From positions 186,001-250,000 of the forward strand of contig JAQUIJ010000006.1 of the NCBI GenBank assembly GCA_028683385.1: 64,000 nt of DNA. The letters run 5' to 3'. The translations under genes were made by a program, and so were the position numbers. This document shows positions 35,490-44,400 of this stretch, piece after piece. A model generated the notes under the pieces. The model saw only the letters and a list, made by a program, of their open reading frames with translations. It made no database searches and was not told the DNA's origin. How positions within the stretch are numbered: the first letter of the stretch is position 1; every line of letters starts with the position of its first letter. Origin of the DNA: Prolixibacteraceae bacterium (GTDB lineage Bacteria; Bacteroidota; Bacteroidia; Bacteroidales; Prolixibacteraceae).

Positions 35490-36827
35490 ATGGAATTACA
35501 ACAAACAAACAGAGTTGCCTTAGCAATTGCAGAGGAGCATAATATAGAGGTTGAAGATGCTATTGCAAAAATGAATCAATCTTCAATTTATCTTTTAGCT
35601 GATGAATCGATAAAGAACTCTTTTTCAATACAGTTAGCTTTTTTGACTGCAGTAAATATTTCGCATCGTGTTTTCCTGGGTGGAGTTATTTGCCAAATAC
35701 CACAAAATACACCAAACCTTTTAAAACTAGACTCATCAAATTTTAATGATTTGGTCTCTAAGTTTGGAGGGGTCAATTCGTTGGTTGATCCAACAAAAAA
35801 AGACATAAAGATTCTCTTTGGAATTGAGTGTTTTGATGAATTCTGCGTCGAATCGATTTCTTCTGGTTGGAGAGGAGGAGTTAATTTTTTTAATCAGAAG
35901 AGGATTGTATTAGAAGAAACTAATTCCAAAATATCATTCGGTCCAATTGTTTCAGCGTCGCTTGTCTGCTACGATGCATTTTGTAAGGTTTTCCAAATAA
36001 ATGCTGATGGTATCGATTTGAATTTTGAAATTTCACTTTGGAATCTAAATTCTGGCGAGGATTGGCATAAGTCTGAAAATGAAGGACCGGAGAAACCGTA
36101 TTTACCAAGAAATATTTGGACGCTTGGATTAGGTCACTTAGGACAGGCCTATTTATGGACTTTAGGATTTATGCCATTTGAAAACCTGAATCAAGTTCAA
36201 GTGCTTCTTCAGGACGCTGACATTGTGCAGCCAGAAAATATTGGTTCGCAGGTACTCTGTTTTGAAGAGAATATCAGAAAACCCAAAACACGTGCCTGTA
36301 TGAATTTTTTGGAAGGCCTCAACTTTCGAACTCAAATCATTGAGAAGCCTTTTATTAAAGGAGATTGTGAACAGGAATGGGCTGAAAATTATCCTTTTAT
36401 TTTGAATGGAGTTGATAATGTTAAAACAAGAAAGAGCATCAATAAAGCTTCATTTAAGTTGTTTATAGACGGAGCAACAAATGGTCAGTTTGATCTTTTT
36501 GATAGCTTCACCATGAGAAATATTTCATTTATCCAGAAAGACCCGGATAGTATTTGGCCACAGGAAAATGAAGATGAGGTGATTTTTCTTAAAAATTTGT
36601 ATCACAAGTATGAGAAAGAACATACTTGTGGAAAATTGGCCAATATTGGTATTTCAACTCCATTTGTCGGCTTATTTAGTTCAACGATAATAGTCGGTGA
36701 GCTAATTCGATCATTAAACCAAGGGCGGAGATATTCAATCGTGTCGTTGCAAATGAGAAACTTAAATTCAATGGAAGCAATTGAAAGCGGAGTATATGGA
36801 AAGGAATTAATGAGGTTTGCCGTTTAA
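35490..36827 (+). CDS. ThiF/E1-like activating enzyme with extra N-terminal domain
   Basis: 445 residues. Residues 1-~205 form a domain I do not recognise. The adenylation domain starts at ~208 with the nucleotide loop GLGHLG (213-218), then LLQDADIVQPENIGSQVL, KPKTRACMNFL, NGVDNVKTRKSIN and FIDGATNGQFD, which follow the E1/ThiF order. In most family members the segment after the acidic motif reads NxxRQ; here it is NIGSQ, so the usual Arg is Ser. C380 (HTCGKLA) is the best candidate for the thioester cysteine. It should activate the C-terminus of a ubiquitin-like modifier with ATP and pass it to the E2-like domain. A terminator follows directly. Confidence 0.85.
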   Translation: MELQQTNRVALAIAEEHNIEVEDAIAKMNQSSIYLLADESIKNSFSIQLAFLTAVNISHRVFLGGVICQIPQNTPNLLKLDSSNFNDLVSKFGGVNSLVDPTKKDIKILFGIECFDEFCVESISSGWRGGVNFFNQKRIVLEETNSKISFGPIVSASLVCYDAFCKVFQINADGIDLNFEISLWNLNSGEDWHKSENEGPEKPYLPRNIWTLGLGHLGQAYLWTLGFMPFENLNQVQVLLQDADIVQPENIGSQVLCFEENIRKPKTRACMNFLEGLNFRTQIIEKPFIKGDCEQEWAENYPFILNGVDNVKTRKSINKASFKLFIDGATNGQFDLFDSFTMRNISFIQKDPDSIWPQENEDEVIFLKNLYHKYEKEHTCGKLANIGISTPFVGLFSSTIIVGELIRSLNQGRRYSIVSLQMRNLNSMEAIESGVYGKELMRFAV

Positions 36828-36858
36828 ATAAAAGAGGGGTTAATCTCCTCTTTTATTT
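36826..36858. terminator. Bidirectional terminator at the right end of the island
   Basis: AAATAAAAGAGG (36826-36837) pairs perfectly with CCTCTTTTATTT (36847-36858). The stem contains the stop codons of both converging genes, and A/T runs on each side make it work in both directions. Confidence 0.85.
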
Positions 36859-37725
36859 CTTTTTCTTAATCGCAATCACATTCGGCATTTTACGGAAATG
36901 ATCGTTGTCGTCGTTGTTGCACGAGTTCGACACATAGCTACCGTATTTAGCAATGATTGTGTCGCCGGTATTCACGTAAAAGCTGGTTTCCGGTCCACCC
37001 TCGAGGTAAACAGTGGTTCGTATGTTAATCGGCAAAGCTTTCAATAAGGTAATCATGTTGAGGTGCGTGTATGGCGAACGGGTAAAGATGAAATACAGGT
37101 TTGCATCGGCATCGGTTGCCGCCAAAATCATGCTGCACGACTGATCGGGTCGTTTGGTAAAAGCCATTCCTTCACCTTTATCATTAATCATGCGCATTCC
37201 CTGGCAAACCGAGTGGTATTGATTCTTTATCTTTTCCCAATCTTTTTGGTACGTATCAATAATCTCAAAAGGCGGTTTCTTTGGGTCTTTCGGGTGCATG
37301 GCCAGCAAAGCGTTGTAATAGTTGTTCTTTACCGGGTTGTTCAGGTGGTTGTAATTCTTCATGTACCCCTTATTCGACTGCGTTTTGTTATATCGGTACA
37401 TTCCGGCATTAACGATGATGTTCTGGTCGAATTCCTGCGCCCAATCAGGAGCTGTTCTGGGCAAATTCCCGTGTTCCGATGCAGTCAAAAACTCAAAGTC
37501 GAATTTTTGGGCATCCACTTTCAGGATGCTAATTTTCGAGTCGCCAACCACCGATTTTTCGGGAGTCTCCAATTCAGCGATTTGCAAACCATCCATCAGG
37601 GTTTTCCACGAAATCTCACTGCCCCAGGTATTTTGTGCTTTTACTTCCTTCAGATTCAGGAGAAACAGCAGGGTCAGGATTATAATTTTCCCGGAACGCC
37701 AATGGATCGTTTGTACTTTAAACAT
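36853..37725 (-). CDS. Phosphodiester glycosidase-domain (NAGPA-like) secreted protein
   Basis: 290 residues from the ATG at 37725; a longer frame to 37809 would run deep into the preceding gene and lacks a signal, while this start gives KIIILTLLFLLNLKEVKAQ as signal peptide. Motifs of the family include NAGMYRYN, SCSMILAATDADANLYFIFT and VYLEGGPETSFYVN, with the conserved GGP-S element. Such domains hydrolyse N-acetylglucosamine phosphodiesters in the eukaryotic uncovering enzyme, but bacterial members are mostly uncharacterised and may act on cell-wall polymers. Its start overlaps the end of the upstream lysozyme-like gene by 8 nt (ATGTTTAA), implying translational coupling. Confidence 0.8.
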   Translation of the reverse strand: MFKVQTIHWRSGKIIILTLLFLLNLKEVKAQNTWGSEISWKTLMDGLQIAELETPEKSVVGDSKISILKVDAQKFDFEFLTASEHGNLPRTAPDWAQEFDQNIIVNAGMYRYNKTQSNKGYMKNYNHLNNPVKNNYYNALLAMHPKDPKKPPFEIIDTYQKDWEKIKNQYHSVCQGMRMINDKGEGMAFTKRPDQSCSMILAATDADANLYFIFTRSPYTHLNMITLLKALPINIRTTVYLEGGPETSFYVNTGDTIIAKYGSYVSNSCNNDDNDHFRKMPNVIAIKKKK

Positions 37726-38836
37726 CAGTAAAATTGAATCGCGAATTTTTAAATGGGAACAGGTCGAATAATTCTCCGGAATAATAAAATTCGTAGGCAA
37801 CGGCACCAAATGAATACTTTTTCCCTTTGATGTTTATACCAGAACCGCCAACAACCGGATTTTTCTTGGGTACTGAAACTTCGTAACCGATGTTATATAA
37901 AGTTGCCAAAATTTCGGGACGTTCGCTGATTGGAAATCCTGATTTTTCCCATTGCGTGTTGATTTGCTTTACATTAAGAGCTGCGTACAGGTACGAATAA
38001 TAATGATTTTTGTAAGAAGTCAACCGGCTGAAACGCTCCTGAGCAACGTTTTGGGTGTGAAAATCGAGCAGGTTTTCGTATCGTTTGCCCAGATAAAAGA
38101 TTGATGTGCTGTCTTTTAGATTTTTCTCGATGGTTTGAGCAGTAGGTACTTTTATACCAGTCACTCCTAGCGAAAAGGTTGTTTCTACCGAAAGGATTTT
38201 TAATGGGCCAATCCACTTCTTATAGGCTTCGCGGCTCGAATTGAACAAGCGGATTTGTTCGCCAACCAAGACCGACACAATTAGTCGCGGTTCAACACCG
38301 GTAACCTCTGCAACCGAATCAATCAGTGGTTTGTCTTTTGCAACTGCCAGCTTAAAGTCCTGCCACTCCGGAATATTCATCCATTCGAAAACACTTTGTG
38401 CTTTAAGCTTTTCTTTTTTTGCATCGCCATTTTCAACAAACTCGTTAACCTCTTTCTTGTATTCCGCATCCTGTTGCATGTACATGTCAACAGCCTCAAG
38501 CATCCGTTGAGATTGTTTCAGGTTGTGGCTTTCGAAATAGGCATTTTGGATGTAGTAAGCATTGGTGGGATAATACTTGCTTAAAACTGCCAGATTGTGA
38601 AGAAATTTGGCTTCACTGAGGTCTGTTTTGGAAGTGTCTCCATCAGTACCCCGCCCGTATTTATCTTTTATTTCCTGAAAATACCGGTCATTCAGGTCTA
38701 CAACTCCGGGGTCGTTCGTCAGATGAAATTTTACTGCAAAAAATCCAACGGTCAAACCCAATCCAATTAACGCGAAAATACCCGCAAATCCAAATACTAA
38801 GTACTTCAAAATCTTGCGAAAAACGCTGTTTTTCAT
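37718..38836 (-). CDS. Membrane-anchored lysozyme-like / transglycosylase-like protein
   Basis: 372 residues with a short cytoplasmic N-terminus and one membrane helix (~11-33, YLVFGFAGIFALIGLGLTVG). The periplasmic part is helical. Its C-terminal half has VEPRLIVSVLVGEQIRLFNS, TTFSLGVTGIKVPTAQTIE and ATLYNIGYEVS, which resemble the order of lysozyme-fold lytic transglycosylases (catalytic Glu, then a GxxG/TA motif); DUF1402 proteins look similar. E in VGEQ is the candidate catalytic residue. A peptidoglycan-related role is inferred and supported by an M23 endopeptidase gene diverging from it 163 nt away and the overlapping phosphodiester glycosidase-like gene downstream. Confidence 0.6.
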   Translation of the reverse strand: MKNSVFRKILKYLVFGFAGIFALIGLGLTVGFFAVKFHLTNDPGVVDLNDRYFQEIKDKYGRGTDGDTSKTDLSEAKFLHNLAVLSKYYPTNAYYIQNAYFESHNLKQSQRMLEAVDMYMQQDAEYKKEVNEFVENGDAKKEKLKAQSVFEWMNIPEWQDFKLAVAKDKPLIDSVAEVTGVEPRLIVSVLVGEQIRLFNSSREAYKKWIGPLKILSVETTFSLGVTGIKVPTAQTIEKNLKDSTSIFYLGKRYENLLDFHTQNVAQERFSRLTSYKNHYYSYLYAALNVKQINTQWEKSGFPISERPEILATLYNIGYEVSVPKKNPVVGGSGINIKGKKYSFGAVAYEFYYSGELFDLFPFKNSRFNFTDV

Positions 38837-38999
38837 CTTTTCAATTCTCTTCTTAAGAACAACTGCAAATGTATTAAAAGGTGTTATTGTTTGTTAAAAT
38901 GACCATGTCTTTTAGCAGAAAGTTGTGAAATTATTAATGAAAAGGTTACCTTCGCTTCCCGTTCAAATTTTTGAGCTAGTATTAACCCAAATTTTGAAG

Positions 39000-39911
39000 A
39001 TGAAAATATCCATCATAACACTGGCAGTAAGCGTACTGTTTTCTTTGTATAGCACTGCCCAAGAACCAATTCCGGCAACAATTAATCCAATAAACGAAAC
39101 TTTTCAGGTCGACACTCTGGCAAATGACGGCGAAGAATTGGAAGTCGACTCCCTGAAATCATGTGATGAGACGATTTACAAGAATATCTGGAACTCTACT
39201 CAGATTAAATATCCTACGAATACTCTTCCCAATAAAAATGATACCATTACTATTTCTCTGTTGAATTCTGGTGACAGTCCGTTTGTAATGCCTGTGAAGG
39301 GACAGATTTTGTCGAAATTTGGACCTCGCCATCGGAGAATGCACACCGGAACTGACATTAGGCTGAATTCGGGAGATACCGTTCGTTGTGCTTTCGACGG
39401 CCGTGTGCGGCTTGCTAAAGTTTTTAGGGGCTATGGAAATTTAGTTTTGGTGAGGCATAATAATGGACTTGAAACCATTTATGCTCACCTGAAAGCAATT
39501 AAAGTAAAGGTAAACGATACGATTAAAGCCGGTGATTTGATCGGTTTGGGTGGAAGAACCGGAAGGGCAACATGCAACCACCTTCATTTCGAGACACGAC
39601 TTTTTGGAGAGCCATTCGATTCGAATAAATACATTGATTATGAAACGTTCGCTCTTCGTTCGGACAAAGTAATATACAAGAATAAGCAATTTGTAACCGA
39701 TTTAAAGGACCTGAGAGAAAAACCTGCTCCTGAAAATAAGCTACTATTGGCTTCTGGTGGCTCAGGCGCTTCCAGGCATGTCATCCGAAAAGGAGATAAT
39801 CTTTGGGTAATTGCCAAAAAGTACAATACTACCGTGAAAAAACTTTGTGCGGCCAATAAAATCACGGCCTCAAAAACATTGAAAGTAGGTTCGGTTCTTC
39901 GCATTAACTAG
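39000..39911 (+). CDS. M23 peptidoglycan endopeptidase with C-terminal LysM
   Basis: 303 residues from the ATG at 39000, which precedes a signal peptide (MKISIITLAVSVLFSLYSTAQ); the frame is open from 38925 but the extra residues are not signal-like. Residues ~100-220 are the LytM/M23 domain with zinc-site motifs HTGTDIRL and NHLHFETRL and the fold elements GYGNLVLVRHNNG. A LysM domain (~255-303, HVIRKGDNLWVIAKKYNTTV) binds peptidoglycan. It cleaves peptide cross-links or activates amidases during growth. An unusual acidic, low-complexity spacer (TLANDGEELEVDSLKS) follows the signal peptide. Confidence 0.93.
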   Translation: MKISIITLAVSVLFSLYSTAQEPIPATINPINETFQVDTLANDGEELEVDSLKSCDETIYKNIWNSTQIKYPTNTLPNKNDTITISLLNSGDSPFVMPVKGQILSKFGPRHRRMHTGTDIRLNSGDTVRCAFDGRVRLAKVFRGYGNLVLVRHNNGLETIYAHLKAIKVKVNDTIKAGDLIGLGGRTGRATCNHLHFETRLFGEPFDSNKYIDYETFALRSDKVIYKNKQFVTDLKDLREKPAPENKLLLASGGSGASRHVIRKGDNLWVIAKKYNTTVKKLCAANKITASKTLKVGSVLRIN

Positions 39912-39959
39912 AAAAATATCCTAATTTTTGGCTTCCGGGAGACAATATCCGGATGCAGG

Positions 39960-40000
39960 AAAGACAGTTTTTCGATCTCGGAAAACTGTCTTTCTTTTTT
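39960..40000 (+). terminator. Terminator after the M23 gene
   Basis: AAAGACAGTTTT (39960-39971) pairs perfectly with AAAACTGTCTTT (39982-39993), followed by CTTTTTT. Confidence 0.85.
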
Positions 40001-40083
40001 ATAGCTATTTATTGAACCAATACCAGCGATCAAAATATTCAATAACTTTATCCTGAATTTACTAACCACAAACCAGATTCACC

Positions 40084-41340
40084 ATGATTAAAAGTCTGCT
40101 TTTCATTTTCAGTCTGACAGGAATTATTCTTTTATCTTCCTGTAGTACTTCAGTTACACCAAAATCATCAGATCATCAGAGTTTCATTAAAGTCGAAGGG
40201 CAAAACCTGATTGCTCCCGACGGCAAAAAGTTTTTCATTCAGGGAATTAATCTGGGTAATTGGCTAAACCCTGAAGGATATATGTTTGGGTTTAAAAAGA
40301 CCAGTTCTGCCCGTTTGATCAATCAAGCCTTTTGTGAAATGATTGGACCTGATTTCACCAATCAGTTCTGGAAGCAGTTCAAGGACAATTACATTACGCG
40401 CGAAGACATTCGTTACATTCGCAAAACGGGAATGAATACCATTCGGATGCCCTTCCATTACAAGTTATTTACCGATGAAGATTACATGGGATTAAGCGCC
40501 AGTCAGGATGGATTTCAGCGACTGGATAGTCTGGTTTCATGGTGCCGCGAATCGAATATCTATCTGATTCTGGACATGCACGATGCTCCAGGTGGACAAA
40601 CCGGCGATAACATTGACGATAGTTACGGTTATCCGTGGCTGATGACCAGTGAAGCCAGTCAGCAAAAATTTACTGAAATCTGGAAGAAAATAGCTGAACA
40701 TTACCAGAAAGAACCGGTGATTCTGGGCTACGATTTGTTGAACGAACCAATTGCAACCTATTTCCCTGATGAAAAAGAAAAGCTGAATGCTGCGCTAGAG
40801 CCACTTTATAAACGTGCTGTTGCTGCCATTCGCGAAGTAGATAAAAACCACATCGTTCTTTTGGGAGGTGCTCAGTGGAACGGGAACTTTCGCGTTTTCC
40901 ACGATTCGAAGTTCGATGATAAAATGATGTACACCTGCCACCGATACTGGTGCGACACTTTGCAAACAAACATTCAGGATTTTGTTAGTTTTCGCGACTC
41001 GGTGAATTTGCCTATCTATATGGGTGAAACCGGAGAAAACACCGATCAGTGGATTGGCGCCTGGACTCGTTTAATGGAACGCAACAACATTGGCTGGACT
41101 TACTGGCCATTTAAAAAGATGGACAGTCCAAGAGGTGTTATGAACATCGCACCACCAGAGAACTGGGATAAAGTGATTGAATTTACTGAAAGCCCTAGAA
41201 ATGGGTTTGATGAAATCCGAAAAGCCCGGCCTGATCAGGAGTTGGTGAAAAAGGCCATGCTTCAGTTGATTGAAAACTGTAAATACAAGAACTGCAAGGT
41301 AAACGAAGGCTATGTGAAAGCCATGGGAATGAAGCCTTAA
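40084..41340 (+). CDS. GH5-family endoglycosidase lipoprotein
   Basis: 418 residues with a lipoprotein signal (LLSSC, Cys about 20). The catalytic (beta/alpha)8 barrel shows FIQGINLGNWLNPEGYMFG, MNTIRMPFHYKLF, LDMHDAPGGQTGDN, acid/base E221 in YDLLNEPI and nucleophile E315 in GETGEN. GH5 enzymes of this look cut beta-1,3/1,4/1,6-glucans, mannans or cellulose; the subfamily cannot be fixed here, although LDMHDAPGGQ is typical of exo-glucanase-like GH5 proteins. It is a single gene bounded by terminators, not part of a SusCD locus. Confidence 0.88.
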   Translation: MIKSLLFIFSLTGIILLSSCSTSVTPKSSDHQSFIKVEGQNLIAPDGKKFFIQGINLGNWLNPEGYMFGFKKTSSARLINQAFCEMIGPDFTNQFWKQFKDNYITREDIRYIRKTGMNTIRMPFHYKLFTDEDYMGLSASQDGFQRLDSLVSWCRESNIYLILDMHDAPGGQTGDNIDDSYGYPWLMTSEASQQKFTEIWKKIAEHYQKEPVILGYDLLNEPIATYFPDEKEKLNAALEPLYKRAVAAIREVDKNHIVLLGGAQWNGNFRVFHDSKFDDKMMYTCHRYWCDTLQTNIQDFVSFRDSVNLPIYMGETGENTDQWIGAWTRLMERNNIGWTYWPFKKMDSPRGVMNIAPPENWDKVIEFTESPRNGFDEIRKARPDQELVKKAMLQLIENCKYKNCKVNEGYVKAMGMKP

Positions 41341-41360
41341 GATGCTTTTTCCATTGAACG

Positions 41361-41396
41361 AAAAAAGGGACCTCTTTGCGGAGATCCCTTTTTTTG
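41361..41396. terminator. Bidirectional terminator between GH5 and Oar-like genes
   Basis: AAAAAAGGGA (41361-41370) pairs with TCCCTTTTTT (41385-41394), with an additional CTC/GAG inner stem. A runs on one side and T runs on the other serve both converging genes. Confidence 0.9.
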
Positions 41397-41412
41397 AATA
41401 ATATAACTAGTA

Positions 41413-44400
41413 CTAGTTAAAGATGTAGCGAATTCCAAGTTGAAGCTGCCAGCAGTTCGATTGGTTGTTGTAAACGCTGAAAGACTTAGTTGGTAATACT
41501 TTTGCTCCATCAACAGTAGTGTAATACATTGAATAGATAGGTGTATTACTTGCATTCATGCTTTCGTATTTTAATACTTTGCCATAATTGGAAGGAGCTG
41601 AGGTTTGAGTAACACCCCATGAGTCATTAATCAGGTTTCCAAAGTTAAGAATATCGAGACTTATTTGTAACGTATTTGATGTGCTACCTGCTTTTACTCT
41701 AAAGTCCTGAGAAATTTTCAAGTCGAAACGATTAACCCAAGGCATTTTTGCTGAATAAGCTTCGGCATATTTTCCTTTGTTTTTGCTCAAATAAGGATCT
41801 TGTTCTATAAACTTCCAGAATGCCTCAGATTGCTGTGCTGCGGTAAAAAAGACTTCTTTTGTTTTGGAGTCAACGAGATCTTTAAACAGAATTTCATCCT
41901 TACTAGCAGGGATGTACATCAGGTCATTGTTTACTCCATCCTTGTTCATGTCTGATGAATATACCCAACTGTAACGGCCGGTATTGTAACCACTGTAATA
42001 CAGACCAACATTTGTTGCTAAATGTTTGGCATATTCAAAACGGTAGCTAATCGATCCAACCAGTTTGTTTGGTGTTACATACTGAGAGTTCTGCAACCCA
42101 AGTTGGTTTGGTCCGTCAATAGAGGCCTGGTTTTGCCAAGCTGAATTTGCCTGACTTCCAGGGTTTCCTGAGATTTCTTTAACTACAGTATGAGTGTAGG
42201 CAAACATCATTTTCAGATCTTTGATAGGCTCTGTAGTGTATGTTGCATTAAGGGTATAACCGTAACCTTTGTTGGTATTCTTAATGACTTCTGCATCGCT
42301 AACTGCGCTGTTTATTCTTGTACTTGAATAGATGTACCGATTATCAGGTCCATTGAAACGAGCAAAGCCTAATTGTGCAGGATCGGGCATATTTGCGTTT
42401 ACCTGACAAACAGCATTGATGTCTTTTGAATACATTCCTTCTACCGTTAAAGCCATTGGGAATGAAGTCGGAATTTGGTAATCAACGGCTAAAGTGCTCT
42501 TCCATACCTGTGGAAGTTTGAAATCAGGATCTATCGCAGCAATTGAACTTGGAAGTGCAGCTGTAGCAGTAGTTGGTAAACCTAAGGCACTTACCATTTC
42601 ATTTACATCGGTAATAATCTTACCACCTGGAACCAATTTAGCTAAATCGGCACTGGTACCACTCCTGGTAACAGTATTTTGCACCATACCACCGTTTGTT
42701 GGCATATTGGTGAAGAATACCAAAGGAATACGGCCAGTAAAAATACCGGTTCCTCCTCTAACTTTCAACGATTTATCTCCTCTTACATCATAGCTAAATC
42801 CAACACGTGGAGAAAGCAACATTTTTGATGTAGGCCACATTCCTGTGTTTATTTTCCGGCCATCAAGAAAAGTTAATTTTGATACTTCGGTATTTTCAAC
42901 CAAATCATTTAGATATGAAGTTAAATCGCCACGAACGCCGTAAGTCAATTTAAAGTTTTTAGTAATGTTCCATTCGTCCTGAGCATAGATAGAAAACTGT
43001 CCAAAACTTAGGTCAGCAACAGGATTTAATTCTCCATTGTATCCATAAGTAAGTCCCCATGATTCTGGAGTTGCTCCGTTAACAAAGTCAGCAAGACTTT
43101 TAAAACGATAATATCCAGTACCAAATCTTTGGAACGAGTTTGAAACATATTGTTTCTCATAACTTGCACCAGCAGTAATTGTGTGGACGCCTAAAGAATA
43201 GGTGAAGTTGTCAACAATGCTGGTCACATTATTTTTTACCCCATTATTCCATGAAAAAAGTTCGTATCCGGCAGACATAAAAGCATCGCCGTCTTTCATA
43301 ATGTCGATATGTGGAAATGGAGAAGAAAGTGAACCACGAACATCTTCAATGTGGGTGTATGTGCCCAACAGTTGGTTTGACATGTTGTTGTTGATGCGTG
43401 TATTCAATTCTGCGGTAAACGAATGAACCAGATTGTCCATCGAATAGCAGTTGTTTCTAAAGGCCATAGCGTTTTGAGAAATACGACCAGAAGTCATTTT
43501 GGTAGCAGCGGTAGAAGTTGCATTTGTTGGAACATCAGCTACGTTTTTAGTGTAATTGTAACGAACTGTAAATTTATTGCTGTTGTTGATGTTCCAGTCA
43601 ATACGGGCAAGCATCTTTTTATTTAAGTTGCCACCATCATAATTGGTGTACGAACCCGGATCATAGCCATATTTAGCCAATCCTGTTTTAAAGGCTTCCA
43701 TATCGCTTTGGGTAACTCTGGTAATATTTTGGTCGGCATTAGCAACACCATCAGTAGATAATTTCCACTGTTGGATTGGCGAAGGAGAATTAGAACGTTC
43801 TCCGTTTACAAAAAAGAATAATTTGTTTTTAATAATCGGTCCGCCTAAGGTAAATCCATAAGTTGTTGTCTTTTCTGTCGGACGGGCGCCAAGGTCGTAA
43901 CCATCAACACTATTTCCACGATAGTCCTGGTTGCGTAAAAAGGTATAAGCCGAACCTTTAAATTTGTTGGTTCCACTCTTGGTAATTGCATTGATTCCAG
44001 CACCAACGAAATTAGCTTGCTTTACATCGTAAGGTGCAATGGTTACCTGAAGTTCATCGATTGCATCGAGCGAAATAGGGTTACCTCCGCCGGGAAGGCC
44101 ATTGCTTAATCCAAAGTTGTTGTTGAAGTTCGCTCCGTCAATGGTCACATTATTCAAACGGCCATCGCGTCCTCCAAATGAATTTCCTCCTCCTGAATAT
44201 GGAGAAAGACGAGTGAAGTCATCCAAGCTGCGGCTAATAGAAGGCAGAATGGTCATTTGCTCGGTAGAGATGTTGGTTGATGCTCCAGTTTTGGTAGTTC
44301 CAAACGCTGATGGCTTTGCTCCAACAACAATAACTTCAGCAACATCAACACTTTGCTCTTTTAACGAAGCATTAAGTACAAACGACTGTCCCAGGTAAAG

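Noticed and set aside
34094-36827. Type II CBASS or a thiamine/molybdopterin sulfur-carrier operon
   Set aside because: No CD-NTase or effector gene is present, the E1 and E2 are separate, and no thiS/moaD or thiazole genes are nearby. The JAMM enzyme plus an E2-like domain points to conjugation.
37063-37731. A 222-residue plus-strand open frame opposite the NAGPA-like gene
   Set aside because: The minus-strand gene has a signal peptide, family motifs and coupling to its neighbour; the plus-strand product looks random.
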